This document shows positions 37,027 through 44,738 of a DNA stretch of 64,000 nucleotides, one piece after another. The notes beneath the pieces were generated by a model, which did not search any database, had not been told where the DNA came from, and worked only from the letters and a program-made list of their open reading frames with translations. Positions within the stretch are counted from its first letter, which is position 1, and the number at the start of each line of letters is the position of its first letter. Source of the DNA: Thioclava sp. SK-1 (GTDB lineage: Bacteria > Pseudomonadota > Alphaproteobacteria > Rhodobacterales > Rhodobacteraceae); NCBI RefSeq assembly GCF_001705665.1, contig NZ_MDHA01000040.1, forward strand, positions 1 through 64,000. Reading direction: 5' to 3'. A program made the position numbers and the translations under genes.

Positions 37027-37977
37027 TTACTTGATGATGCCGAGCGCCTTGGCACCCTTGGTGTAATCTGCGATGCGGGCAGCGATGAACTCCGGCATAT
37101 CTTCATAGGTGATATCGGTCAGCACAAAGCCACCGCTTTCCATCTTTTCAATGAAGGCTGGCTGCGCATTGATTTGCGACACGATATCCGAAACCGCCTT
37201 GCGGGTCTGTTCCGAAGCGGATGCGGGCACCGCAACCCCGCGATAGGCCCCACCGACGATATCATACCCCAGTTCTTTGAAGGTTGGGACATCGGGGAAG
37301 GCCGGCAGGCGCTCTTGCGAGGCGACGGCAAGCATGCGCATCGCGTCCCCTTGGCTGACACCAGAGGTCGCATAGTTGAACCCTGCCATGGTCGAGCCCC
37401 CGAGAACGGCTGTTACCGACGGGCCTGTGCCGGAAAATGGCACGTAGGTTGTGATCACATCAGCTTGCTGGTTGAATTTCACCGCAGCAAGATTATTGGA
37501 TGAATTCGATCCCGATCCGGCAAAGGTCACAAGCCCGGGATTGTCCTTGGCGAAGGCCACAAGCTGATCAAGCGAGGTAAATTCGCTCTGGGCACGCACA
37601 AAGATCGCATCGGGCGTGTAGTGGAAATAATGCACTGGCGTCAGATCTTCGGTCGCATAGCCCACAGACCCCGCAAGCGGCTGCAATGCGGTATGGGGCA
37701 TATTGATCCCCATGATCGTGTAGCCATCGCCGGGCAGGGAATTGAGCTGTGACCAGGCCTGCGCGCCGCCCGCGCCGGGCTGATACTGGATCACCGCCGG
37801 CACACCTGACACCTGTTCCCATTCGGTCTGTTGGTAGCGTGCGGAAATGTCGCTTTCGCCGCCTGCATTGAACGGGATGATATAGGTCATGGGTTTGGAT
37901 GGGAAATCCTGTGCGGCTGCAGAAAGTGGCAAGGTCGCCAAGGCAACGGCCAAAACGGCCCGGGTCGAAATTTTCAT
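37027..37977 (-). CDS. TctC-family periplasmic substrate-binding protein
   Basis: This 316-residue Bug/TctC binding protein has a signal peptide (VLAVALATLPLSAAAQD). The mature part begins FPSKPMTYIIPFNAGGESDI, the family's carboxylate-binding opening, and contains YQPGAGGAQAW. It delivers a carboxylic acid to the TctA-TctB permease. A strong AAAGGAGG site precedes the start at 37977. The gene heads the tartrate operon and is divergent from a LysR gene with 117 bp between. Confidence 0.87.
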   Translation of the reverse strand: MKISTRAVLAVALATLPLSAAAQDFPSKPMTYIIPFNAGGESDISARYQQTEWEQVSGVPAVIQYQPGAGGAQAWSQLNSLPGDGYTIMGINMPHTALQPLAGSVGYATEDLTPVHYFHYTPDAIFVRAQSEFTSLDQLVAFAKDNPGLVTFAGSGSNSSNNLAAVKFNQQADVITTYVPFSGTGPSVTAVLGGSTMAGFNYATSGVSQGDAMRMLAVASQERLPAFPDVPTFKELGYDIVGGAYRGVAVPASASEQTRKAVSDIVSQINAQPAFIEKMESGGFVLTDITYEDMPEFIAARIADYTKGAKALGIIK

Positions 37978-38045
37978 ATTATCCTCCTTTGGTTTGCGAC
38001 CCGTCTCCTCCCAGGTCTGCAAGTAAACCCTAGACTAATTCACAA

Positions 38046-38065
38046 AATTCCTTAATTTCAGAATT
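38046..38065. promoter_or_regulatory. AATTC-N10-GAATT dyad in the TctC/LysR divergent region
   Basis: Five-base inverted arms around ten A/T-rich bases lie in the short divergent region, 30 bp before the LysR start and about 70 bp before the binding-protein start. The TTC-N10-GAA form fits a LysR T-N11-A box. Confidence 0.45.
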
Positions 38066-38094
38066 GGAACATCATTATTGCGCTGGAATCACTA

Positions 38095-39039
38095 ATGAGC
38101 GAAGGTGACCTAGGTTTTTTTGTGGCGCTGGCACGCCGGGGCAGCTTTGTCGCAACGGCCCGTGATTTGGGGCTGACCCCGTCTGCGGTTTCCCGACGGC
38201 TTGCCCGTCTTGAGGACCGGCTGGGTGTGCGACTGATGAACCGCACCACTCGCCGCGTTAGCCTGACAGGTGAAGGAGAGACCTATTTTGCCAAGGCGTT
38301 GCGGTTGCTTGGCGAAATCGAAGAGCTGGAACATTCGCTGCGCGAGGGGCAGGAAACCCCAAGCGGGCTTTTGCGGATCAATGCCACATTCGGATTCAGC
38401 CGCGAATTCATCGCCCCGACGGCAGCCGTCTATGCGCGCACCTATCCGCAAGTGGAAGTGCAGCTGGTGGTTAGTGATGCGCCGATGAACATTGTCGAAC
38501 AGGGCTTTGATCTGAACATCCGCTTTGGCCATCCGCCTGTCAGCAATCTGGTGTCGCGGATGTTGCAACGTAACCGCCGTTTCATGTGTGCCGCGCCTGA
38601 TTACCTTGCGCGGCGCGGGGTGCCTGAACGCCTTGCGGATCTGGCACATCATGATTGCATCGTGTTGCGACAGGAAAACGACATCTACGATATCTGGCGG
38701 TTCGACGAACGGGCGGGCGGCATCCCCTCGGTGCGGGTTGGTGGCACGCTGTCGACCAATGACGGTGAAATGGCGCGCGAATGGATGCTGGCCGGGCATG
38801 GTGTTATGATGCGCTCGGAATGGGACATTGCGCAGCATGTGCGCGAGGGGCGATTGAAACTGGTTCTGCCCGCCTATTGCCAGACCGCAAATATCGTGGC
38901 GATCTATCCGGAACGCCATCATCTGACAGCCAAGGTGCGCAGCTTTGTCGACCTGCTGGCCGAGCGGCTTCGGCTGGCGAATATCGCTGCGCCCTTTCAG
39001 GTTGACGACGCCGATATCAACAAGGCATCTGATACATAA
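38095..39039 (+). CDS. LysR-family regulator, TtuA-like, of the tartrate operon
   Basis: This 314-residue LysR protein begins directly with the HTH (LGFFVALARRGSFVATARDL, then SAVSRRLARLEDRLG). The effector domain is of the group in which TtuA, the activator of tartrate utilisation, falls (RINATFGFSREFIAPTAAVY and a late ANIVAIYPERHHLTAKVRSF). Divergence from the transporter operon with a dyad between supports control of that operon. It is followed 29 bp later by a second LysR gene. Confidence 0.8.
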   Translation: MSEGDLGFFVALARRGSFVATARDLGLTPSAVSRRLARLEDRLGVRLMNRTTRRVSLTGEGETYFAKALRLLGEIEELEHSLREGQETPSGLLRINATFGFSREFIAPTAAVYARTYPQVEVQLVVSDAPMNIVEQGFDLNIRFGHPPVSNLVSRMLQRNRRFMCAAPDYLARRGVPERLADLAHHDCIVLRQENDIYDIWRFDERAGGIPSVRVGGTLSTNDGEMAREWMLAGHGVMMRSEWDIAQHVREGRLKLVLPAYCQTANIVAIYPERHHLTAKVRSFVDLLAERLRLANIAAPFQVDDADINKASDT

Positions 39040-39068
39040 AACACATAACTGAATGCAGGGAAGCCGCG

Positions 39069-39980
39069 ATGGACATCGGTTTGCTGACGGATTTTGCCGA
39101 ACTTGCACGGTTGCGCAATTTTTCGCGCGCCGCGCAGGCCCGCAACACGACCCAGCCTGCCTTTAGCCGGCGCATCCGCCAGCTTGAGGCGCAGCTTGGC
39201 ACGCCGCTATGTGTGCGAACGACGCGCAGCGTGACCCTGACCGCCGCAGGCGTGGCGCTTTTGCCCCATGCGGAACAGATGCTGCGCCTTGCAACGCGAC
39301 TGCGCGAAGATGTCACTGCCGCTGCGGGGGGGGATACCAGGCGGCTGTCGCTGGCGGCTACGCATGCGCTGTCATACACATTTGTTCCCGGTTGGATCAC
39401 CCGCACCGCGTCGCCCGCTGCAATCGGAAACCTGAATATGGTTTCTGATGGACGGGACGCCTGTATGCGCCTGCTGCGCGACGGACAGGTCAGTTTTCTT
39501 GTTGCACATGATGGGATTGGCGGCATCGCAGGGCTATCGGGCCGGCAGTCCCTGACCCAGAAGGTGGGGCAGGACCGGCTTGTCGCGCTATGCGCCCCCG
39601 GTGCCGACGGTGGTCCGCGCTGGCAGCTGTCTCGCGCTGTTGCGGTGCCCTATCTGGCCTATGCGGGCGCGTCGGGTCTGTCTGCGATTTTGGCGGCGCA
39701 TTGGGCGCATAATGGTGCACCTGCCGTCAACCACGCGATGCAATCGATGCTTGCTGCCACCAATATGGAAATGGCCAAGGCTGGACGCGGTGTTGCGTTC
39801 CTGCCCTGGTCACTGGCGGAAACGGACATTGCGGCAGGCCATCTGGTGCGGGCATCCACGGAGGATTGGGATGTGCCAATGCATATCGTGATCATGCGCC
39901 CGCGTGCGCGCCTGTCCCCCCATTGCGAGGCATTTTGGGACATGGTGCGCGAACATTCATGCGAAAATGGCATGAATTGA
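39069..39980 (+). CDS. second LysR-family regulator, upstream of D-tartrate dehydratase
   Basis: This 303-residue LysR protein has the HTH GLLTDFAELARLRNFSRAA and TQPAFSRRIRQLEAQLG. The effector domain differs strongly from the preceding LysR gene. It lies 69 bp upstream of the D-tartrate dehydratase gene on the same strand and likely controls it. Having two unlike LysR genes together may mean separate regulation of tartrate isomers. Confidence 0.78.
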   Translation: MDIGLLTDFAELARLRNFSRAAQARNTTQPAFSRRIRQLEAQLGTPLCVRTTRSVTLTAAGVALLPHAEQMLRLATRLREDVTAAAGGDTRRLSLAATHALSYTFVPGWITRTASPAAIGNLNMVSDGRDACMRLLRDGQVSFLVAHDGIGGIAGLSGRQSLTQKVGQDRLVALCAPGADGGPRWQLSRAVAVPYLAYAGASGLSAILAAHWAHNGAPAVNHAMQSMLAATNMEMAKAGRGVAFLPWSLAETDIAAGHLVRASTEDWDVPMHIVIMRPRARLSPHCEAFWDMVREHSCENGMN

Positions 39981-40049
39981 CCGCCAAACGGCATTGGTTA
40001 TTCATTTGGACGCGCCCTAATCTTGCCTTGAACCAAGAAGGGAGACACC

Positions 40050-41213
40050 ATGCGTATCATCGACATCCGCGAGGTTACCAAGCCGATCGCCTCGCCCATC
40101 CGCAATGCTTATATCGACTTTTCCAAAATGACCGCCAGCCTTGTGGCGGTTGTGACCGATCAGGTGGTCGATGGGGCGCGCGTGGTCGGATATGGTTTCA
40201 ATTCAAATGGGCGCTATGGTCAGGGCGGCCTGATCCGTGAACGGTTTCGCGACCGTATTCTTGAGGCCGATCCAGCATCGCTGCTGACGGCAGACGGGCA
40301 GAACCTTGACGGCCACAAGATCTGGGCGGCAATGATGCAAAACGAAAAGCCCGGAGGACATGGCGAACGCTCAGTCGCGGTGGGAACCATCGATATGGCG
40401 GTCTGGGATGCGATCGCCAAGATCGCACAAAAGCCTTTATTCCGCCTGCTGGCCGAACAGCAGGGCACAACGGCCGATCCTCGGGTCTTTGTCTATGCCG
40501 CGGGTGGCTACTACTACCCCGGCAAAGACGATAGTGCGCTGCGCCGTGAAATGCGCAGCTATCTTGATCGCGGCTATACCGTCGTCAAAATGAAGATCGG
40601 CGGTGCCTCCCTTGCCGAAGATCAGCGGCGGATCAACGCCGTGCTGGACGAAATTGGCAGCGATGCGCAGCTGGCGGTCGATGCCAATGGCCGCTTTGAT
40701 CTGGAAACAGCTATCGCATATGCCGAGATGCTGCGGCAATATCCGCTGTTTTGGTATGAGGAAATTGGCGATCCGCTGGATTATCAGTTGCAGGCGGCAA
40801 TGGCAGAATTTTACCCCGGCGCGATGGCCACGGGCGAAAACCTGTTCTCACATCAAGACGCGCGTAATCTGATCCGCTATGGTGGGATGCGCCCGGACCG
40901 TGATTGGCTGCAGTTTGATTGTGCCCTTTCTTACGGGCTGGTCGAATATTTGCGCACGCTAAAGGTGCTGAAAACAGCGGGATGGTCGCCGTCACGGTGC
41001 ATTCCGCATGGTGGCCATCAGATGTCGCTGAACATCGCGGCGGGGCTTGGGTTGGGCGGGAACGAAAGCTATCCTGACCTGTTCCAGCCCTATGGCGGGT
41101 TTCCCGATGGGGTGGAGGTGGTCGACGGCCATATCACCATGCCCGAATTGCCGGGCATCGGGTTTGAGGGCAAATCCGACCTTATCAAGGTCATGCGCGA
41201 TTTGGCGCATTAA
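40050..41213 (+). CDS. tarD: D-tartrate dehydratase (enolase superfamily)
   Basis: The 387-residue enzyme dehydrates D-tartrate to oxaloacetate. It matches the characterised Bradyrhizobium TarD as I remember it over long stretches. The opening ITKPIxSPIRNAYIDF pattern, the EKPGGHGERSVAVGTIDMAV block and the final PELPGIGFEGKSDL all correspond. Catalytic groups are Lys180/Lys182 (VVKMKIGG), metal ligands Asp211, Glu237 and Glu263, and the general acid/base His320 (IPHGGHQ). The start follows AGAAGGGAG. It is the best substrate evidence for the island. Confidence 0.92.
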   Translation: MRIIDIREVTKPIASPIRNAYIDFSKMTASLVAVVTDQVVDGARVVGYGFNSNGRYGQGGLIRERFRDRILEADPASLLTADGQNLDGHKIWAAMMQNEKPGGHGERSVAVGTIDMAVWDAIAKIAQKPLFRLLAEQQGTTADPRVFVYAAGGYYYPGKDDSALRREMRSYLDRGYTVVKMKIGGASLAEDQRRINAVLDEIGSDAQLAVDANGRFDLETAIAYAEMLRQYPLFWYEEIGDPLDYQLQAAMAEFYPGAMATGENLFSHQDARNLIRYGGMRPDRDWLQFDCALSYGLVEYLRTLKVLKTAGWSPSRCIPHGGHQMSLNIAAGLGLGGNESYPDLFQPYGGFPDGVEVVDGHITMPELPGIGFEGKSDLIKVMRDLAH

Positions 41214-41574
41214 ACCGGCCATTCGATCTGTCAGCCGTAGCCCTCTACAGCGTGCGTATGCAAACATAACCGAACCGGGGCGCATCGTACAATAGGCACG
41301 AGGTGGTAAGACCTGGAACGTGGCTGTAAGGGGGGCGAAGCCCCCGATCTGGCGAAGGACCGCATGTCTGCCCAAGGGATGAAATTGCTTCTGCTGCGGC
41401 AGCAGCGGCAATCAAGATAGACCGCGACAAACAGATCGCCCATTTGCCGCGGCCTTTTTTACCGGCGTCTGAAAATCGATCCCCTTCCAACACCCCCATT
41501 TTCTGGCATTGGTTTTTGACATCGTTCCTTTGGGGCCACCAGATCCACCATGAGTATGGCGGCTCAGCAAACGC
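41214..41574. other. intergenic stretch with GC hairpin, no gene seen
   Basis: I find no gene. GGGGGC-GAA-GCCCCC at 41331-41345 forms a compact hairpin but has no T-run. The minus-strand frames read like debris without family features. It separates the tartrate island from the butanediol-type genes. Confidence 0.4.
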
Positions 41575-42627
41575 CTAGTCGGGGGCCTGCACGAGGATCT
41601 TCACATGCGATTTCTCAGTGACCAGCGCGTCAAACCCTTCTGTCACGATGTCATCCAAAGCAATCCGCTTGGTGACAAGTTGCTCGGCGCTGAAATAGCC
41701 CTGGCGCATCAGGGCCATCACGGCAGGATAGACATTACGATAGGCAATCGTGCCCCGTAGCTGACGCTCCTTCAGCACAATCGTGTTGGGCTGAAACGCC
41801 GCGTCCGTTTCCCAGATTGAGACAACCAAAACCTGTCCATCATGGCGCGTGGCATCAATACATTGGGGCAAGACACGCGGGACACCGGTGACTTCAAAGG
41901 CGACATGCACGCCGTCTGTGGCCGCGCGGATGGCTTCTACTGCATCAGTAGCGGTTGGATCAATCACCGCGGTTGCCCCAAGCTGCATCGCCTTTTCTCG
42001 GCGCACCTCCGAGGGCTCCACCACATGGATTTCACATGCGCCCGCCACGCGCAGCGCTTCAACCACCAGCAAACCGATAGGGCCTGCGCCAAACACGGCG
42101 GCTTTGTCGCCCGCCTTGATATTGGACAGGCGCACCGCATGCAGTGCGACGGCGGCAGGTTCCACCAGCGCGCCTTGTTCCATCGACAGGTCATCGGGCA
42201 TCTTATGTACCATACGGGCAGGCACCACGCTATGTGTTGCAAACCCGGCCTGCCCGCCCGACAGGCCCACAAAGCCCAAATTGTCGCACAGGTTATATTT
42301 TCCCTCCAGACAGGGGGCGCAGGTGCCGCAGGCGTAGATCGGCTCAATGGCGACGCGGTCCCCGATCGACAGGTCTGTCACCCCCTCGCCCAGTTGGGTG
42401 ATGATGCCGCAATATTCATGGCCCATCGTGATCGGCGCCTTGTCATGGCTAAGGGGATGATCCTCTTGCACTGGCACAAAGATGGGCCCGGCAAGATATT
42501 CATGCAGGTCGCTGCCGCAAATGCCGGCCCAGGCGACCTTGACCTTTACCTGCCCCGCTGCGGGGGTTGGATCGGGAATGTCGTCAATGCGGATATCTTT
42601 GATACCGTGCCAACGTGCTGCTTTCAT
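41575..42627 (-). CDS. zinc-dependent 2,3-butanediol dehydrogenase-like enzyme
   Basis: The 350-residue medium-chain dehydrogenase has the catalytic zinc region GICGSDLHEY and GHEYCG, and the structural zinc cysteines CGTCAPCLEGKYNLC. The NAD fold FGAGPIGLLVVEAL is followed by the acidic end VVEPS. The opening MKAARWHGIKDIRIDDIPDP and DLHEYLAGPIF pattern are those of (R,R)-butanediol dehydrogenase (BdhA), interconverting butanediol and acetoin. The start follows GGAAGG. The AcoR-like regulator nearby fits acetoin metabolism. Confidence 0.82.
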   Translation of the reverse strand: MKAARWHGIKDIRIDDIPDPTPAAGQVKVKVAWAGICGSDLHEYLAGPIFVPVQEDHPLSHDKAPITMGHEYCGIITQLGEGVTDLSIGDRVAIEPIYACGTCAPCLEGKYNLCDNLGFVGLSGGQAGFATHSVVPARMVHKMPDDLSMEQGALVEPAAVALHAVRLSNIKAGDKAAVFGAGPIGLLVVEALRVAGACEIHVVEPSEVRREKAMQLGATAVIDPTATDAVEAIRAATDGVHVAFEVTGVPRVLPQCIDATRHDGQVLVVSIWETDAAFQPNTIVLKERQLRGTIAYRNVYPAVMALMRQGYFSAEQLVTKRIALDDIVTEGFDALVTEKSHVKILVQAPD

Positions 42628-42799
42628 TTCATTTCCTTCCGTCTTGAACTGTTGATGCCCCATCACCGATCACCGCGCGCCTTTTGCCAGCGCAAAGATC
42701 CCGCGGTGCGGTGCTTTGGGTGCGAATGGATCTGTGGTGGGGCAGGCATAGGGCGCATATGGAACGCCCTACGGCCGCCACCGGATGTGCCGCGGGGCC

Positions 42800-44599
42800 T
42801 TAAGACAGGTGATGCACCTCTTGCAGGCCATAAACGGGGGTGTGCAGCCCCTCCATCCGCGCCTTTAGCTGCAAGGCCAGATACAGTGAGTAATGGCGCG
42901 ACTGATGCAGGTTGCCGCCGTGGAACCAAAGGTTTTCTTGCTGGGTCGGTTTCCACATATTGCGCTGCTCGCCCTCCCATGGGCCAGGGTCTTTGGTGGT
43001 TTGCGATCCCAGCCCCCAGACCTTGCCGACCTTATCTGCGACGTCTTGATTGATCAGATCCGCCGCCCAGCCGTTCATCGACCCATAGCCGGTGGCCATC
43101 ACCACAAGATCCGCATCCAGATGGGTGCCATCCGCCAGTACAACGCCGGTTTCGTCGAAACGCTCCAACTGGCCTTTGACCAATTTCACCTCGCCATCAA
43201 TGATCAGCTGGCTGGCGCCCACATCGATGTAATAGCCCGAGCCGCGCCGTAGATATTTCATGAACAGGCCCGAGCCATCATCGCCCCAATCCAGATCAAA
43301 CCCGGCCTTTTCCAGCCCGGCGTAAAATTCTGCATCACGTTCGCGCATCTGGTCATACAGCGGGATCTGGAATTCATGCATGATCTTATAGGGCAGCGAG
43401 GCAAAGACCATATCCGCCTTTTCGGTGGTCATCCCGCTGGCCAGGGCCTCTTCGGAATACAGCGCGCCAAGGCCGATTTTCATCAAACTATCCGACCGCA
43501 CGATATGGGTGCTGCTGCGCTGCACCATGGTGACATCCGCATCCGCTTCCCAAAGTGCGGCACAGATGTCATGGGCCGAATTGTTCGAGCCGATCACAAC
43601 GACTTTCTTGCCCGTCCAGTCATCTGGTCCCCGATGCTGCGAGCTGTGCTGGATTGTTCCGGCAAAGCGTTCCATGCCGGGAAAATCGGGAATATTCGCC
43701 TTGCCCGACATGCCCGTGGCAAGCACGAGCTGGGTCGGGCGCAACGTTACCTGCGTGCCATCGCGGTTGACCTGCACCTGCCATGTGCCTGCGGCCGGGT
43801 CATATTTGGCCTGCGTGACTTCGGACCGGGACCAATAATTGATCTCCATCACCTTGGTATACATCTCCAGCCAATCACCGACCTTATCCTTGGGCGTGAA
43901 CACCGGCCAATTGTCGGGGAATTTGATGTAAGGCAAATGGTCGTACCAGATCGGGTCATGCAGGCACAGCGATTTATACCGCGAACGCCATTGATCGCCG
44001 GGCCGGTCGTGCTTGTCCAAAACGATGGTCGGCACGCCCAGTTGACGCAGCCGCGCCCCAAGGGCAATGCCGCCCTGCCCGCCACCAATGATCACGGTAT
44101 AGGGCTGTTGGCTGTAGCCCAGCTGTGCGGCCTCGTCTGCGCGTTGCTCGCTCCAGGATTTGCGGTTTTTGGCGGCGCCATGCTCTGCCCCCATTGGACG
44201 GCGCATGCCTTTCTTTTCTTCAAAGCCTTTCAATTCTTGCAACGTGGTCAGCAGGGTCCAGATGCGCCCCTCTTTCAGCCGCATCAGGCCCCACCCCCGG
44301 CCCAACGCGGTTTCAAATGTCACCCATGTGGTGATCACGTCACCGTCTTGGGTGGGCAATTCGCCGTGCTGAATGGCAAACCCACCGGGGCGGGTGTGCG
44401 GCAATTGCGCGGCAAGCATATCTTGGACGCCTGACGGACCCTCCACCGTTTTCAGGTTCCATGTCACTGCGACCAGATCGCGCCAGTAACTGTCGGTGGC
44501 GAACAGCGCGCTTGCGCCTTTGGCATCGCCTGCTTCCAGCGCCGCGTTCAGCGCATCAAGCGTTTCTTGCACCTGCGTGCTACCTGTCGAGTCGAGCAT
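42800..44599 (-). CDS. NTF2-domain plus flavin-containing monooxygenase
   Basis: The 599-residue protein has an N-terminal SnoaL/NTF2-like domain (about 1-130) and a C-terminal FAD/NADPH monooxygenase. The FAD site is VIIGGGQGGIALGARL. The FMO-type motif is FAGTIQHSSQH, and the NADPH site is VVVIGSNNSAHDI. A VVMATGYG segment near 495 links the domains. Proteins of this build occur with AcoR-type regulators and may oxygenate ketones or other small carbonyl compounds; the substrate is not known. The start has GAGGAGG upstream. It lies directly downstream of the AcoR-like gene and is likely its target. Confidence 0.82.
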   Translation of the reverse strand: MLDSTGSTQVQETLDALNAALEAGDAKGASALFATDSYWRDLVAVTWNLKTVEGPSGVQDMLAAQLPHTRPGGFAIQHGELPTQDGDVITTWVTFETALGRGWGLMRLKEGRIWTLLTTLQELKGFEEKKGMRRPMGAEHGAAKNRKSWSEQRADEAAQLGYSQQPYTVIIGGGQGGIALGARLRQLGVPTIVLDKHDRPGDQWRSRYKSLCLHDPIWYDHLPYIKFPDNWPVFTPKDKVGDWLEMYTKVMEINYWSRSEVTQAKYDPAAGTWQVQVNRDGTQVTLRPTQLVLATGMSGKANIPDFPGMERFAGTIQHSSQHRGPDDWTGKKVVVIGSNNSAHDICAALWEADADVTMVQRSSTHIVRSDSLMKIGLGALYSEEALASGMTTEKADMVFASLPYKIMHEFQIPLYDQMRERDAEFYAGLEKAGFDLDWGDDGSGLFMKYLRRGSGYYIDVGASQLIIDGEVKLVKGQLERFDETGVVLADGTHLDADLVVMATGYGSMNGWAADLINQDVADKVGKVWGLGSQTTKDPGPWEGEQRNMWKPTQQENLWFHGGNLHQSRHYSLYLALQLKARMEGLHTPVYGLQEVHHLS

Positions 44600-44710
44600 T
44601 GCGTATCCTCCTCATCAGCAATGTGATGAGCCGATCTTGACCAGGCACGGGGCGGATCTTGATCGAAATCTGACAAAAATCGCGCCGATAGGACCTGCCG
44701 CGACGCAGCA

Positions 44711-44736
44711 TGTTGCACATGCAACGCCGCGCAACA
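44711..44736. promoter_or_regulatory. TGTTGC/GCAACA repeats upstream of the monooxygenase
   Basis: GTTGC-N4-GCAAC (44712-44725) is nested in TGTTGC-N14-GCAACA, between the AcoR-like gene and the monooxygenase. Fis-type HTH activators bind such dyads, so this is a candidate AcoR-like site. I see no -24/-12 sigma-54 promoter in the 139-bp gap. Confidence 0.5.
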
Positions 44737-44738
44737 TT

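Noticed and set aside
41331-41345. Intrinsic terminator after the D-tartrate dehydratase
   Set aside because: The stem is good, but it lies over 110 bp past the stop and has no T-run.
41842-43053. 403-residue plus-strand frame opposite the butanediol-type dehydrogenase
   Set aside because: No family features; it spans two minus-strand genes and the gap between them.
44600-44738. Sigma-54 (-24/-12) promoter for the monooxygenase
   Set aside because: I looked for TGGCAC-N5-TTGC on the relevant strand and found no acceptable match, which agrees with the missing GAFTGA motif.
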